Shown piece by piece: positions 1 through 13,300 of a stretch of 64,000 bases of DNA; position 1 is the first letter of the stretch, and the number at the start of each line of letters is the position of its first letter. The position numbers and the translations under genes are program-made. The notes below the pieces were generated by a model, which ran no database searches, was not told where the DNA came from, and saw only the letters and a program-made list of their open reading frames with translations. The DNA comes from Conchocele bisecta. Taxonomy: Eukaryota; Mollusca; Bivalvia; Lucinida; Thyasiridae. The stretch covers positions 77,645,817 to 77,709,816 of the forward strand of contig CM055278.1 in the NCBI GenBank assembly GCA_029237695.1. Direction: 5' to 3'.

Positions 1-153
1 CTGACCAGTCAAACCTCTATCGACCTCACAAACAATCACCTCTACTAAACTCGCCTCTGTAACAGCAACTACATGTACTTTGTATTCCAATTGAATAATA
101 GACACAATAGTTCACCTTCACAACAGCCATCTCTACAGTTTGTTTGGTTATTC

Positions 154-205
154 GTGTTTAACGGCCTATCAACAGGTAAGGTCATTAAAGGCCGGGAGCC
201 ACTTC
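154..205 (-). repeat. SINE 3' tail fragment
   Basis: The segment contains GTGTTTAACGGCCTATCAAC followed by AGGTAAGGTCAT, the same tail that ends the fuller SINE-like copies near 6.8, 10.8 and 8.9 kb. Only the tail is present. The strand is given so that the tail is the 3' end. Confidence 0.5.
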
Positions 206-274
206 TATAGCATAAAAAGCCTTGTAGAGTTTGCTTATATCCGTGTCACAAGTACATGCCAGGGGAAAAAACAT

Positions 275-405
275 AACAATGGGCCACTATTGACATCACA
301 ATGGGCCACTATTGACATCACAATGGGCCACTATCGACATCGCAATGGGCCACTATTGACATCACAATGGGCCACTATCGACATCGCAATGGGCCACTAT
401 TGACC
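275..405. repeat. 22-bp tandem repeat, about 6 copies
   Basis: The unit AATGGGCCACTATTGACATC plus two bases repeats with alternating ATTGACATCAC and ATCGACATCGC variants. The open frame across it is a by-product of the repeat and is not a gene. Confidence 0.85.
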
Positions 406-460
406 ATGCTGAGCCACCTCGACAACAGCCAGTTTTGTGCTTTCCTATTTGTGGCTGTCT

Positions 461-702
461 GGGGCCCGTTTCACTAAACTTCGTACGACTAAACTGTTCA
501 TAAGTGCAAATTTAGGATCGTCTGGAAATCGCAATAGATGGATTTACATTTATTGAGCATAGGCTGCATTTGCAGCATATGATCAATAAATGTAAATCCA
601 ATAATTGTTTACAAGAAAACATTGCTAATGTGAAATTTACAGATTATCATAATTTTGCACTTACAAACATTTGTCGTACAACGTTTAATGAAACGGGGCC
701 CC
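461..702. mobile_element. MITE family A (ends GGGGCCCGTTTCACTAAAC)
   Basis: An inverted-repeat element of about 242 bp. Left end GGGGCCCGTTTCACTAAAC, right end ending GTTTAATGAAACGGGGCCCC. The core has a second palindrome (GGATTTACATTTATTGAGCA and its complement). Further copies lie at 42189-42418, 42571-42694, 43356-43542, 51984-52171 and 61991-62219. No coding capacity. It also carries AATAAA on both strands, including a minus-strand hexamer at 549-554 that lies 0.7 kb beyond the RBX2 stop codon and could serve as a poly(A) signal. Confidence 0.85.
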
Positions 703-1257
703 AGGTGTAGAGGTTTAACTATATCAACTAGTTTCCATCACATGCATTCGGCGTGTTTCGGCTTTCGTCGGTACTGCTATAATTGAATGGCCTGGTAATA
801 CTGAATACATTACAATGATTACTTCCCTTGAGATTAAATAATGCCACTTTCTTGGTTGTTTATAGTAAGGTATGTAGCTTCTGGTTGGACACAAGCCCGT
901 ATTATAACAAAATAACATGTTTAAAATTGTAATTTTCTATGCATTCTATCCATTTCTGCAGGATAATGATAATTCTCAAATGAACATATGAACTTGCCAC
1001 TACAACATTGACTTAAGAGCCTTAAACACATTATTTCATTTGTTTCAGCATTAAATTTGATATTCTTTGCACAATTATGTTTTCTAACTATGCTATTTCA
1101 GCAAGATAATGAACATGTGCACTTTCCGCCAAAATATTTACATTATTGTTAATACAATCACAGAAGATAGAAGGTTGTGTCCGACCAAAGCGAGAAGCAT
1201 TGTTGTTCGTATATAGTTACACCGATGAAAGCCGAATGCCTGTGGTTTCCATCAGTG
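703..1257. other. AT-rich 3' flank / probable RBX2 3' UTR
   Basis: This is the region directly downstream (minus strand) of the RBX2 stop codon. No repeat or second gene is recognised. No AATAAA hexamer on the minus strand is obvious before the MITE at 461-702, so the transcript end is not placed. Confidence 0.4.
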
Positions 1258-1376
1258 TTATTTGCCGATCCGCTGGACGACCCAATCCTGCTGGCACAAG
1301 GGACAGCGGTTGTTCTGTTTCACCCATAGCGTCATGCAGCAGTTGTGGAACGAATGGTTACACTCTCCCCACACAA
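1258..1376 (-). CDS. rnf7: RBX2 exon 3 with stop codon
   Basis: The acceptor ATTGTTTCAG precedes TTGTGTGG. The first two bases complete a valine, then VWGECNHSFHNCCMTLW carries the Cys-His ligands, CPLC closes the RING and QQDWVVQRIGK ends the protein at a TAA codon (1258-1260). The frame on the opposite strand across this stretch is a shadow. Confidence 0.96.
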
Positions 1377-4300
1377 CTGAAACAATAATATATATAGTAA
1401 ATACATGGTTAGTGCCGTCGAACATAAAATACATTCGGTAGAGCCTTAGACAGCTTTATTTGGGTGAGCTTTAGCGAGCCCCTATAAAGTTGTCGGGGCG
1501 AAACCGAATATATTTTATATTCGACAGCACTAATAATGTATTTAATTTATACCGCATACTAAACTTAATTGAACGTGCGTGACGTCATTCCCTCGCCATA
1601 CGTCACAAATCTAGTGACGTCATTCAAAACAAAATGGCGGCGTCCACGCTAGGTAGATGCGGTATTGTATCTGATTAAATCTCCTATTTATTTGCGATGA
1701 GCTTCAATATTTGCTGGTTTTAGACTACACAGTTGTCATAATAAGCATTGCAATCATAATGGACATATCCAAGTCATTGGTTATGTCGCATATACTGTAC
1801 AAATGGACAAAATTCAGCTGAACAGACATCGATTTTGATTTTAAAATTTGCCGACATCTTGAATTTGCTGTTGAGACTGACCAATCAGAGGCCACGATTA
1901 GGGGTCAGAGGTGAAAAAATAAAGGCAAAAACGGCACTTCATGTATATTAGGCTACTTCAGGTACATGTATACCAGGTTACTTCAGATATAAACAGCATT
2001 TATTCAACCCCCTTTATTATGCTACATGGAGCAATGGTTGCGGTATAAACATGTATTGATGGTGTATCAGAGCTCCAGATAAGCTTTGTGTCTAAAGAGT
2101 ATTGTACCCTCTGATTTCAAATTAAATGCATATTTTATTTTTACAAATGGATTATTGATTGCCTTCATTATTAAATAGGGAACAAATGATCAAAACATAA
2201 AACAAATTTAACCATTCACTGATTTGAGTGTATTATCACTTATTTATACTGCAATACAGTTGGAAATTTACTTAGTTGAGCTGCTTTTTGCAGCTCAACA
2301 AAGTAAATTCTCAACTTTATTACAGTATTTCCACTACTCGATTTGAAAATCAATGCATATTTTCTCATTGCTGTGAGTATTTTGTACTCCCACTGTTGAT
2401 AATCAATGAGTATTCAGCTAAAATTAGTGTGCACCTTATCTGGAGCTCTGTGTATGTGACCAGAAACAATAACAAGAGTGCCGAAGGTCACAATATACGC
2501 CCATCGAGGTGTAGCCAGTACACAAGGGGGGATATATAGCCATGGAAAAAGAAATCAATAACACTGATGGGTATACCCCTCTAAAACTTGTTAAAACAAG
2601 AAATGCGTCTGTCGAACGCGGATGCCACCTGCAACATATTTGAGAAACTGTGACAAATTGGTTAACCGAAAAGTGTGACGGACGGACGGACGGACGGACG
2701 GTCCAAACACTATATGCCACCCGTTTCTTCGAAACCCGGTGGCATAAAAATGTTAACGCAAATTTCCTCAAAGTACTGAAAGTACTGAAATATGTTATCT
2801 CACTTGCGGAACTAGAGACTGAAAGTTGCATATTTTCTCAATCATCATCCAGGGGCAAATGTACTGTGATGGTGCAAACCCATTCCCATCCATACGTTTT
2901 CTCTAGAATAAATTACTGTTTGAAACTTCCACAAAACAGTGTACGAAACTGGCGGCGAACTGCTCACTGCTACCTGACTGTGAGAACTAAAGATAATACA
3001 TAGCTGCTGTATTCATACGAACGAAATGTCTTGAATCGTATTTTCCAGAATTTAACTGATCAACTGAGCCCAAAACTGTGAAAATAGAGAATAGTATATG
3101 TAGAGTTTTAGATACAAAGCAAGACAGACCAAAACGCCATAGGATAAGTTGGCACAGGGCACTATTTTCTTGGTCATACTCGCCATTTAGGCGTAGCACG
3201 ACAATATGGCTGCCCCCATAGAAATTTGCGTGACATAATATGCTATCTCAAGGGAGATAACATATAAAAAGGGTATCGTTATCACTAAGCTAATCTGGCA
3301 GCCTTAATAATTAAAACATAAGTCCTCAGTGACCTTGACCATGGGTGGTCGGAGGTGGGTCGTATGTAAAACAAAGCATTATCCCTAGACACACATTGTG
3401 GCCAAATATTACCAAAATCGCTGAAGCGGTTCATAAGTTATTGAAAAATTAAATGTGTTACGCATTCACGCACGTACGCATGCAAGTACATTGACTAATG
3501 CTATATCCCCTATTGTCTATCGGCGAGGGGATAACAAGAGTGTCAAAGGAACGACGAGGCAAGGCCAGTCAACAAGGGGAGATAACTCACTGAAAACCAA
3601 TTCCTTTCTTCCTATTGTCATGACAAACATGTGTACCAAATTTGGTTATGATCCGTCAACTAGAACTCTAGTTGCCCCGTGCAGGCACCGGGGCGGGATC
3701 AACTGATCCTGAGAATAGTGCTGCAGTAGCCATTGCTTGTCGTAAAAGGCGACTAAACTGGCTTAACGATTGGGTTCATACTTTCCGGAACCCACTATAC
3801 CGGATTTGGCCCTCATGTACATTTTTGGCTTTCTTGTATGTGAGAGTTGAGTCGGGCTATGCCCCATATATAAAAGTAAGATTAGCGCTAATCCTATTAC
3901 TCTTAGGGGATGGGATAAATGATGCTGGTGTGGTGAGGGCCTGGCACCAGATCAGGTTGTTCTAATTTCAGGACTGAATATATATTTTGATTGTAAATAT
4001 TGAGTTCTGAAGTTGGGATTTACCCCCCTTGGACAGGTGGATATGGGACTCGACCCCGTTGACCCGTCTGCGTGTAGACTCCCTGAGGCTTGTACCTCTA
4101 TGTCAGAAAAGCGGACGTTAAACCCTATTCACTCACTCACTCACTCACTCTTCGGACAAGGTTACAGAATGCGAAAATTAATAAAAAATCGCCACCAAGG
4201 GGAGATATGGCATCCGACAATCTTGAAAATCAATAGGGTTCCTCGTTTTCCCAAGATATCATCTGATAGACATGTGTACCAAATTTGGTTACAATCCATC

Positions 4301-7300
4301 AAGAAGCTATTGGTGAAGTTTGGTATTGATCTGACATTTGGATGCACATCAAAAATTATTGACACAAAATCAAGGTCACCAAGGTGACGGTCAATGTCAC
4401 AATAATGACACTGGATGTAAATGTATAGCTATCAATGTGAGGACGCTATTTATGAAATTTGGTTAAGATATGACCTAACAGATTGTTGACACCAAGGTGA
4501 AGGTCACCAAGGTCAGCCGAATTACACTGGTAGATATTCATCAATGTTAAGAAGCTATTGATGAAGTTTGGAGAGATATTCAACGTTTGAATGTACATAC
4601 AAAATTATTGACATGAAGGTCAAGGTCACCATGATCACGGTCACCCGAATGAAACTGGATGGATAGCTATCAATGTGAGGAAGCTATTGATGGAAGTTTG
4701 GTAATGATCTGACTAACAGATCAAGAGATATGGGACATTTGGCTACGTCCAAAATTTACGTCCCACAAAGGTTAAGGTGAAGGTTAAGGTCAAGGTTACC
4801 CGAATGACAGTGTGTGGATAACCATCCATGTGAGAAAGCTATTGATGAAGTTTGGTTAAGGATCCGACTAACGGATCAGGAGGTATTCAACATTTGGACA
4901 TACATGTACACGTATGCACACAATTATCGACACAAAGGTTAAGGTCACCAAGATGAAGGCCAAGGTCACACCCGAATGACAGCGGGTCGATAGCCATTAA
5001 TGTGAGAAAGCTATTGATGCTATTAATTTGGTAATGATCCTATCAATGGATCAAGATATATTGGAAATTTGGCTGCGTCCAAAATGTACGTCCCACAAAG
5101 GTGAAGGTCAAGGTCACCCATATGACAGTGGGTGGATAGCTATCAATGTGAGGAAGCTATTGGTGAAGTTTGGTAATGATCCGAGATGATGAGTTTATCT
5201 TTGATGGCATCACTATGTGTGCTTATGATTACAAAACACCAACCCACGTCTTACTTAGCTGTACTCAAACCAGAATTGCAGCGGAAACTTTAAACCACAC
5301 ACACTCCCAGCATGTCCAGCTTACTGAGATGTCACTGTATTAAATAGTACCGAGTTAAACTACACCAGGGTTTCCATACAAACCCAAAAGGCATGTCGTT
5401 CAATTATCGAACGACATGCCTTTTGGGCCTGTAGGGAAACCCTGGTCAGTGGTGTAGCTCAACTCAATAATGATCATGACATGCCTTCTTACCTGAATAT
5501 GTACTGCGACATTTTTGTCATGTCAGGTCTTTACACAGGCATTAACAAGGTGTATGATCACGTGGTTACAACAACAACAACAAGTACTGAAACGTCCAGA
5601 AGCCCTCCGATTCAAAATATGTATTCTTTTATTTCGTCCTTATTATGCAATGGATTTTGATGAAATATGGCGCATCAAACGCGTCTTGTTAAGCTGCATT
5701 TGCTGGTCTCGGTACATTGGCCCAAACTTCTGTCATTTTTGCGAAGAATGGGTTTCCGTGTCTACAGACACTGAAATCGATTCTTCGCATAAAAGACATA
5801 AGTATGTGCCACACTTCCGAGACCACCAAATGCAGTTCGTGATGACGCGTTTGCTGTGCCATATTTCATCAAAATCCGTTGCATATTAATGAAAATATCA
5901 AATAATACTTACTTTGGAGTGGGCGAGATTTCAGCCATTGTTGTTGCTGTTGTAACCACGTGATCATGCACCTTGATTAACTTTCATTAAAACTTCAATT
6001 TTGCTTCATTGTTTGAGTTTTGTGCCACATATTATCCTATATGAATCAATATCGATGAATAACACATTTACAGTGGCGTCTGAACAGGTTCGGTAGGTCT
6101 GGCGACTGCCGTATCAACTGAGTGGTAACAACATTTGAGTGGGTAGCGAGGGCTCCCAGTAGATTCGCCAGACCAATCTGATGATGCATCCGGCACCCCT
6201 GATTTAAATCGACTACTTGATATGCTGTTAAATAATCCACCTACCAACACAATCATCCTGCTTGTTCTCCGACTGGCATCTTAAACAGGCATCTGAAACA
6301 GATTTCAACAATTTATAAAAATAAATACCGGTATGTAAAAGTCTGAGAAATTCTAATTACATGTATAAGGCAAAGTTGCGGATTTCTAAGTCAAAAGGGG
6401 GAGATAATCCATGACCCATGGGTCAAATAAAAAATAAAAATTCATGTTGCACATCTGCACACCATAAGGAAGCTACATACATGTACCAAATAATTATCAA
6501 GTGTCCAGCTATTTCAATTTTTGATTTGACCCCTGGGTCATGGTCTATCTAAACATGTAAAAACATTGTTTCTAGAAATTGACGTCAACTACACCGGGTT
6601 AATTGACATGACGTTTTTAGAAGAATTAATTTAACTATAGTTGTCGTTCGCCATTTTTGGGCGACCCCTATAAGCCGGTACTGGTACCAACCAGGGCCGG
6701 TACCATCTGGTACCTCTGTAACGGTAACTGTAATGCATGTATCAAATGTAATTATTAGAAACAGATAACTACGGAGCAGAAGCAGTTAGTTTGTTTGTTG
6801 GTGTTTAACGGCCTATCAACAGCTATGGTCATTTAAAGCCGGTCCAACGGGTTCGATCCCGTATTCAACATGCTGCATTGGGGGGAAAAATCCTAAAATC
6901 AGAACGGAATATTTACATCGAAAAAAAAGAAGATATTCAGAGCTGAAATCAGAATAACCTGACCTGGTGCCAGGTCCATACCACACCAAAGCCACTTGGC
7001 CCCTTGGAGCAGAAGCAGATGATGAATGGTCTGTAAAATAAGTTATAATTTACTGTCTGTTCCTTTCTAGACGGCCCGCCAGGGCATGAAACAAAAGTTT
7101 TGATGGCATTTTTTTGTTATAAATGGGTACCAATGCTAGTTTATATCTATGATGGGTAAGCTTTCGGATAGGGGTGGGTACCCCCTCAAAGTTGACCTTT
7201 GAAGGTAATTTCAAGGTCATTTAAGGGTCAAATCAAGAAAGATTATAGGCGTCGTAATGTTTGCCATATATAGGTAACCATCACTCATAAAATCAATGTT

Positions 7301-10300
7301 GAAGATGGCCACAAGTTAAATGCTATTATTTACAATAATACACAAGAGTGCCGGAAGTCACAAAATACGCCCGTCGAAGATGGGCCAGACAGCGAAGATG
7401 CAGAATGTGAAGCTGTCACCAAGGCAAGAAACATTAATGAGAATTTGAAAATCTATAGAATTATTTCTTCCTCTTGTTGTAATAAACCGGTATATTAATT
7501 TAGGTAGAGATGTGTAAAGTAGAAATTATATATAATTGGATACAAAAAAGTGGGAAAAAATGGCCAAGTTTAAAAGGTGATATTTTTGTTACAAAATATT
7601 TTTTGCACATCTTCAATATGTATAGAAGACGTGTGTTTAGTTTCAGAACGATCGACCCCCCCTCATGCTCTCGGCAAAAAAAACAAAAACAAGAAATGCG
7701 TCTGTCGAACGCGGATGCCACCTGCAGCATATTTGAGAAACTGTGACAAAGTGGTTAACCGAAAAGTGTGTCGAACGTGGATGCCACCTGCAGCATATTT
7801 GAGAAACTGTGACAAAGTGGTTAACCGACGGACAGACAGACGGACGGACGGACAGACGGATGGTCCAAACACTTATGCCACCCGTTTCTTCGAAACCCGG
7901 TGGCATAAAAAGAAGAAAATCTACAATACTCGAATAGTTGGATGACTTTTTTCGTGGCCTACATGTAGGTGTCAGGAAATCGCATCTGCGGCGATCTGGC
8001 ATTTAAAAATATCCTGGGCTATGCCGAATTGTAATTACAGACCCCCCTCTGCGATTATTTCTGTATCCGTGCCTGCGGTTTCAGAGGAGTTGTGTACACA
8101 AACTCTGTACACTATATAGAACTGTATACAAAAATGTAGAAAACATGGTGAAGTTAAAAAGGTGATAAAAAATATTTTTTTGCCATAAAAACACCAAGGT
8201 GTACATGTTCAATATGTGTAGAAGACGTGTGTATAGTTTCAGATCGATCGACTGAACGGTTTCAGAGGAGTTAATTGTGCACACAAACTCTGTACCCTAT
8301 ATAGAATTGTACACAAAAATGTATAAAAAATGGCCAAATTTAAAAGGTGATATTTTTGTTCAAAAATATTTTTTCGCCATAAAAACACTAAGGTGCACAT
8401 CTTCAATATGTGTAGAAGACGTGTGTATAGTTTCAGATCGATTGACTGAACGGTTTCGCAGGAGCTGTGTACACAAACTGTGTACACAAACTATGCACTT
8501 TTTCTGCCCGCCCGCCCCGCGGTAAAACATAATACATACCGTTTTTTAAAAACAGTCGTATACAAATGAAAAATAAAGAATATAAATGGCCGCCAAAATA
8601 GTGACACTGCATTGAAAAACCGACATTTTCATGCATATGCAACATAAACTAGCTCTGTGTATGTGTTTGTTACTGAATGTCTTCACAAAATCAATTTGTA
8701 TTATGGTATGACATTTAATAAAATAGCATATTAGATAATTTACTAACTTAAATTCCAAGATGGCTTTCAAACGAATAACTTGTAAATTGTCACGATTCAG
8801 GGATTATCAGTTCAACATTTGTTGTACAAATGAGTGCTCAAGTGGGTTATACCTTTCAAAACTATGCGGCTAGATGGGTATACACTGAAATTGGAGGGCA
8901 GTTGTAATGTCATCCATGGGTCAAATCAAGAGTGAGTGAGTGAGTGAGTGAATAGGGTTTAACGTCCGCTTTTCTGACATAGAGGTACAAGCCTCAGGGA
9001 GTCTACACGCAGACGGGTCAACGGGGTCGAGTCCCGTATCCACCTGTCCGAGGGGGGTAAATCCCAACTTCAGAACTCAATATTTACAATCAAAATATAT
9101 ATTCAGTCTTGAAATTAGAACAACCTGATCTGGTGCCAGGCCCTCGCCACACCAGCATCATTTATCCCATCCCCTAAAAGTAATAGGATTAGCGCTAATC
9201 TTACTTTTATATATGGGGCATAGCCTGACTCAACTCTCACATACAAGAAAGCCAAAAATGTACATGAGGGCAAAATCCGGTATAGTGGGTTCCGGAAAGT
9301 ATGAACCCAATCGTTAAGCCAGTTTAGTCGCCTTTTACGACAAGCAATGGCTAATGCAGCACTATTCTCAGGATCAGTTGATCCCGCCCCGGTGCCTGCA
9401 CGGGGCTCAAATCAAGAGAAAAAGCTCAGTTTTTCTGAATTTTGCTATTTGAAGGAATACATAAGTTATACAAAATAGTGTCGAGCATGACCTGTTATAA
9501 ATTGGCTATACTACATGTATATATTTAGTAAATCAGCCAGGTAATGTAGAAATAAATATTCAAGATGACCGCCAAACTGTAATATATGCAATAAAATGTG
9601 AAAAGTAATCTTGCTACGTAGAATAACCAGTTCTAAATATGTTATTTATGTCTTTTATACCATTTATGTATGGTATGATATGCCATTTACTATTATACAA
9701 CAACATGTCATTTACTAATTTTAAATCAAAGATGGCCACCGTTAACCACAAACTCACAGTGTTCAAATGGTTAAATGTTTCATTGTGATATTTCCTGGGA
9801 TGTACATGTACATGTAAAGTGAAATATGTTTTGTTAAAGTTGTGTATACTACTATGAGACACTATGGGTCATTGTGTTTGATCAGTAAATCTGCCCATGA
9901 GGTAGTACCTGAGGCTACATTTGATTTTCAAAGACGCAAACAGTGATTCATTTTTACAGCTATGGTTAGAGAAATGTGCATATACATGTATCTTGCATAT
10001 GGTTGTCAGACCAGAATTGTGAAAAAATCATGTGCTAATAACAATAGGTGGTAAATACATTACCATGTGGATTTGCTCAACAATGTACTCTCGCCATGGC
10101 TTATACTGTTCGCATGTCGGTTAATTCTCATTCATTACAATAACTGTACTGTCAAACAAACATTAACTTGATTAAAATGAAGTCATGCTCATTTACAGTA
10201 GCATAGAATCTTACAATTATATTTCACACAATTATTCCCAACAAAGAACATAATAATGTTTTCAATATCAAAACAAAGATCATGCTGAATTACCTGTAAA

Positions 10301-13300
10301 TTATTGCATTGTGATATTCAAGATAATGGCTCATTGAAACATATCGATTAACAGTATCACCGTAAATGTTACGTGCTGATGGAGAGTCATTCTTATGTGT
10401 AGTCTAGATATGGCTTGTTTCTCACTTTGAGCATGCAATTCAAGGATTTGTGAGCGTAATACGTTGCCAGTTGTATCATTCGGTGTGATCCAAATAATTT
10501 AAATTGATATCTTACATGCATGGTTTAGCCTTACTGTATTGCAGTTTACGTGTACCTGATATTACAGCTTAGTGCTTCATTCGACTAGAGCATTCGCTAA
10601 CATGAACTGTGCATGATATGCGGAAGCCGTCGCAGCCACTTCATGCATTGAAGAGAAGAAGACAATTTTCACCGGGCATAGTATGTGTGATAATTATATG
10701 ACCATCCATGGGAGAATGGCAATGTGTGCATACTGCCTGGTAGAATGACAATTATTTATGTAATGTACTATCAGATAAGGAAATTAGGTTTTATACTTCA
10801 CTATTTACTGTCAAATGTGTGTGTTTGTTTGTTTGTTTATTAGTGTTTAACGGCCTATCAACAGCTAAGGTCATGTAAGGCCGGGCAAACGGGTTCGATC
10901 CCATCAGAACGGAATATTTACATCAAGAACAAATATATTCAGCCCTGAAATTAGAATAACCTGACCTGGTGCCAGGTCCATACCACACCAAGTCACTTGG
11001 CCCCTTCCCATAAAATAGGATTACGAATATCGTAGTACTCACATAAGGGGTATTATATAATAAACCAGATTCCACTGTCACATACAAAATGCCAAAGACA
11101 TATGTGAGGGCCAAACCAGGTCTCCAGTCGGGATTCCGGTAAGGATGAACCCCAATCGTTAAATTACCCATCGCGTGCTCCCACCTGCCACCCACCTCTC
11201 AAATGTGACGTAAAGGCATCAAGTGAATGAAACTCCAGATAATTCTGGATACCGCATACATGTAGCTCTGACATAGCGGCAACAAGCTATCTCTACAGTA
11301 TTTAAAAGACGTTTACTAGTTTTACATACTGCTAAAAGGATCCCAACTCTGTTATTTCAACTAATCCCCACAAATGAATCACCATATTTTATTGAGAGCT
11401 ACATACATGTATGACCAGATGCGATGTTGACTATTACGATGTATCATTTATCATTCATCATAATCCTGTGCTCTTCTGTCCAAGAAACCACACTCTATCC
11501 AAACACATACAAGTCCTGCATGTTAAAGGTGCCTGATATTGACTTCCATGAGGTGAAACAATCTGGTATATATCTCCAAGTAACACATAAACATTTCTAT
11601 ATATAAGGGAATTTGTTTGCAATAGTGAATGTGTTGTATTTTACAGTGGCTGGTCAACTACAACTACAGTACGTTTATTTGCAGAATATAAAGAGCTACA
11701 TGTACCTTCATAATGCCAACAGAGACAGACAAAAACTCAACAAATGAGACATAGCAAACCATAACAACGGGTAAAGCGGTATACAGTCCCCAAAAAAAAT
11801 TGTATATAAAACTGACAAATAAAACAATAACAACGTTTTTTAATGTTGATAATGCGATTTATTACAGTTGTCATAGTGCAGGGGTTGAAAAAATCCTTTT
11901 TTTCCACTCGCCCAGCTGGGCAAGTACAAAAAAAAAGTACTTGCCCAGGTCAAAAAGTTACTTGCCCAGTTTTTTTTTTAAATAAAATGCTATTTCCAGT
12001 ATTTGTAATGTTGCATCTTATTTAAAAAAAAAAGAAGCTTTTACATATATATGATCATTACCAAAACGTATGAGACATATTCACTATTATTGTTATTTAT
12101 ATTTTCAGTATTAAATGAACATAAACAAACAAATAAATATTATTTATCGGGAGATAAACTTTGTCAAGTTTTTTCTTCAACAACGTTTTTTAGCAGCGAA
12201 TTTGCTCAGAGGCTTGCACGCTTCTTATTTTCTGTGTTGAGTGACATAGATTTTGTTTAATTTATAGTGGCTATATTTGCATGCGCTGCGCGCTGCCTTA
12301 ATTATTAAATTCAATGGTTTCGGACACGGCGCCGACCGTTTCGTCCCAAGCCGTTATGTTCGGCGTCTGAAATGCGCGTTAACCCAACTGTATACGAGAC
12401 GATACATGTGGCCATGTATACACTAGTCTATACTCGCAGTCATATTATTTGTTAGCCCGGCCACGTACAGCCGACAAATAATCCGTGAATTAAACTTGCC
12501 CGATATGGACCGTCTTCAAAATCGCTAGTGATTCTACCCGCAACCGTGTACATAGACACTGCTTGAATCGTACTTCCCGCAAATTGATGTAAACTGTAAC
12601 CTACAAATGGTCGCTGAATTAATACCATTTGTTGGCCGTTATCGATGGAATTAATTGGCAATTTCTTCAGAAAAAAAAATCCTGACCAAATCTTTCACTC
12701 GCCAAACTGGGTGAGTGCCTGTAGAAAGTACTCGACCGCCACAAAAAGCACTCGCCATGGCGAGCTGGGCGAGTGAAATTTCAACCCCTGTAGTGGTATT
12801 GTTTATCTGCAGATATCTGGAGGATCTGAAGCATTTTTATTGAAGAAGATCAATTCCACAATACAATATAAGAGACCACATATGTTTCTTCATTGCTGAT
12901 TTTGATACAGAAATATTTCATACTTTGCGTTATTTCATTCTACGCTCGCTTTCAACAAATCTTCTTTCTGACTTCAGCCAAAAGAAATTGTCAGAAATGT
13001 CGGTGACATATACTCTTCGAATATTATATACATAGTCGCCTTCATCTAGTTCATAATCCATATTATAGATTCAGATCTATCATAAGGATCAGAGATGCTG
13101 TCCCTTGAGTGTCCGTGATGTGTGCCAATTCTGCATGCGATTTGTGCTGTCACGTTACAATTTGTATAAACTGGAAAGTATTGTCCTCCTGTTTCTTCCA
13201 TTACACCATGGTGAAATGAAAAAGTTATAACCTGTCCAAGGCCTACATGCTTTGCTTTCTTCAAATGAGAATGATGTACCGAAAACTGTAAAAAGGCATC

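Noticed and set aside
5515..5889. 124-residue frame containing STDTEIDSSHKRHK
   Set aside because: It lies in a palindromic MITE; the same frame recurs in the sister copies at 41039 and 52899 because of the inverted structure.
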